21,870 nt of DNA from positions 1-21,870 of the forward strand of contig DATIYQ010000262.1 of assembly GCA_035517515.1 (NCBI GenBank), read 5' to 3'. The position numbers and the translations under genes were made by a program. This document shows, piece after piece, positions 21,746 to 21,870 of this stretch. The DNA is from JOPF136 sp035517515 (lineage in GTDB: Bacteria; Acidobacteriota; Terriglobia; Acidiferrales; UBA7541). The notes beneath the pieces were generated by a model that worked only from the letters and a program-made list of their open reading frames with translations, did no database searches and was not told the DNA's origin. Position 1 is the first letter of the stretch. Each line of letters begins with the position of its first letter.

Positions 21746-21870
21746 ATGGCCATCATGGGGGCAGCCAAGAGCGGGCCGGCGGCGGGGAGCGAGGCAAACC
21801 GCGCGGCGATCCCCGTTTACTCGATGCGAGAGATGGGGCTGCCGGAACGCATTCCGGGATTCAACGTGCA
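21746..21870 (+). CDS. 5' end of an unidentified gene, cut by the window edge
   Basis: After the terminator a frame opens at ATG 21746 (alternatives ATG 21755 or 21821) and stays open for 41 codons to the edge. It reads MAIMGAAKSGPAAG, a hydrophilic lead, then AAIPVYSMREMGLPERIPGFN. Third positions favour G/C as in neighbours, and no signal peptide is seen. There is no clear ribosome site. Too little is present to name the product. Confidence 0.45.
   Translation, partial: MAIMGAAKSGPAAGSEANRAAIPVYSMREMGLPERIPGFNV

Noticed and set aside
1..21870. CRISPR arrays, tRNA or rRNA genes, insertion sequences, toxin-antitoxin or defence modules
   Set aside because: I found no regularly spaced repeats, tRNA-like cloverleaf arms, transposase, integrase or nuclease-like products on either strand.

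Overview
The window is a GC-rich, gene-dense stretch of bacterial chromosome with no rRNA, tRNA, mobile element, phage or CRISPR signal. The gene set points to a Gram-negative soil bacterium with an outer membrane. It includes a large secreted Asp-box propeller protein, two LolA-fold periplasmic proteins, an M28 lipoprotein peptidase, FabV, and a PilZ gene beside an RsbW/RsbV pair. The style of the genes resembles Acidobacteriota. That placement is inference, since no marker gene is present.

Layout, left to right. At 1-2431 (minus) lie a truncated sortilin/VPS10-type beta-propeller protein and a LolA-fold secreted protein. At 2701-6305 (plus) lie an aldehyde dehydrogenase, an unrecognised multi-pass membrane protein and FabV enoyl reductase. 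At 6360-8651 (minus) are SerC phosphoserine aminotransferase, a class IV PLP aminotransferase and a small SH3-like protein. A secreted M28 metallopeptidase lipoprotein follows at 8807-10501 (plus). At 10535-15094 (minus) are a two-part SRPBCC protein, an RsbV-like STAS protein, an RsbW-like kinase, a PilZ protein and a Kef-type cation/proton antiporter. Ada, the methylation-repair regulator, diverges from the antiporter at 15203-16345 (plus).

At 16491-20502 (minus) is a compact five-gene cluster: a LolB/LolA-like lipoprotein, a single MacB/LolC-type permease, a LolD-type ATPase, a small single-pass membrane protein and a LolA-like carrier. It looks like an almost complete Lol-type lipoprotein or lipid export route in one locus, with a strong promoter (TTGACA-N17-TAGGCT) in front and a second likely promoter inside. 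This is the most interesting system in the window. The window ends with a divergent YceI-like secreted protein, a clear intrinsic terminator, and the first codons of a gene that runs off the right edge.

Most gene boundaries carry short GC-rich hairpins without a U-tract. Only the YceI gene has a classical terminator. Many long open frames antisense to real genes are by-products of the GC bias and were left out.
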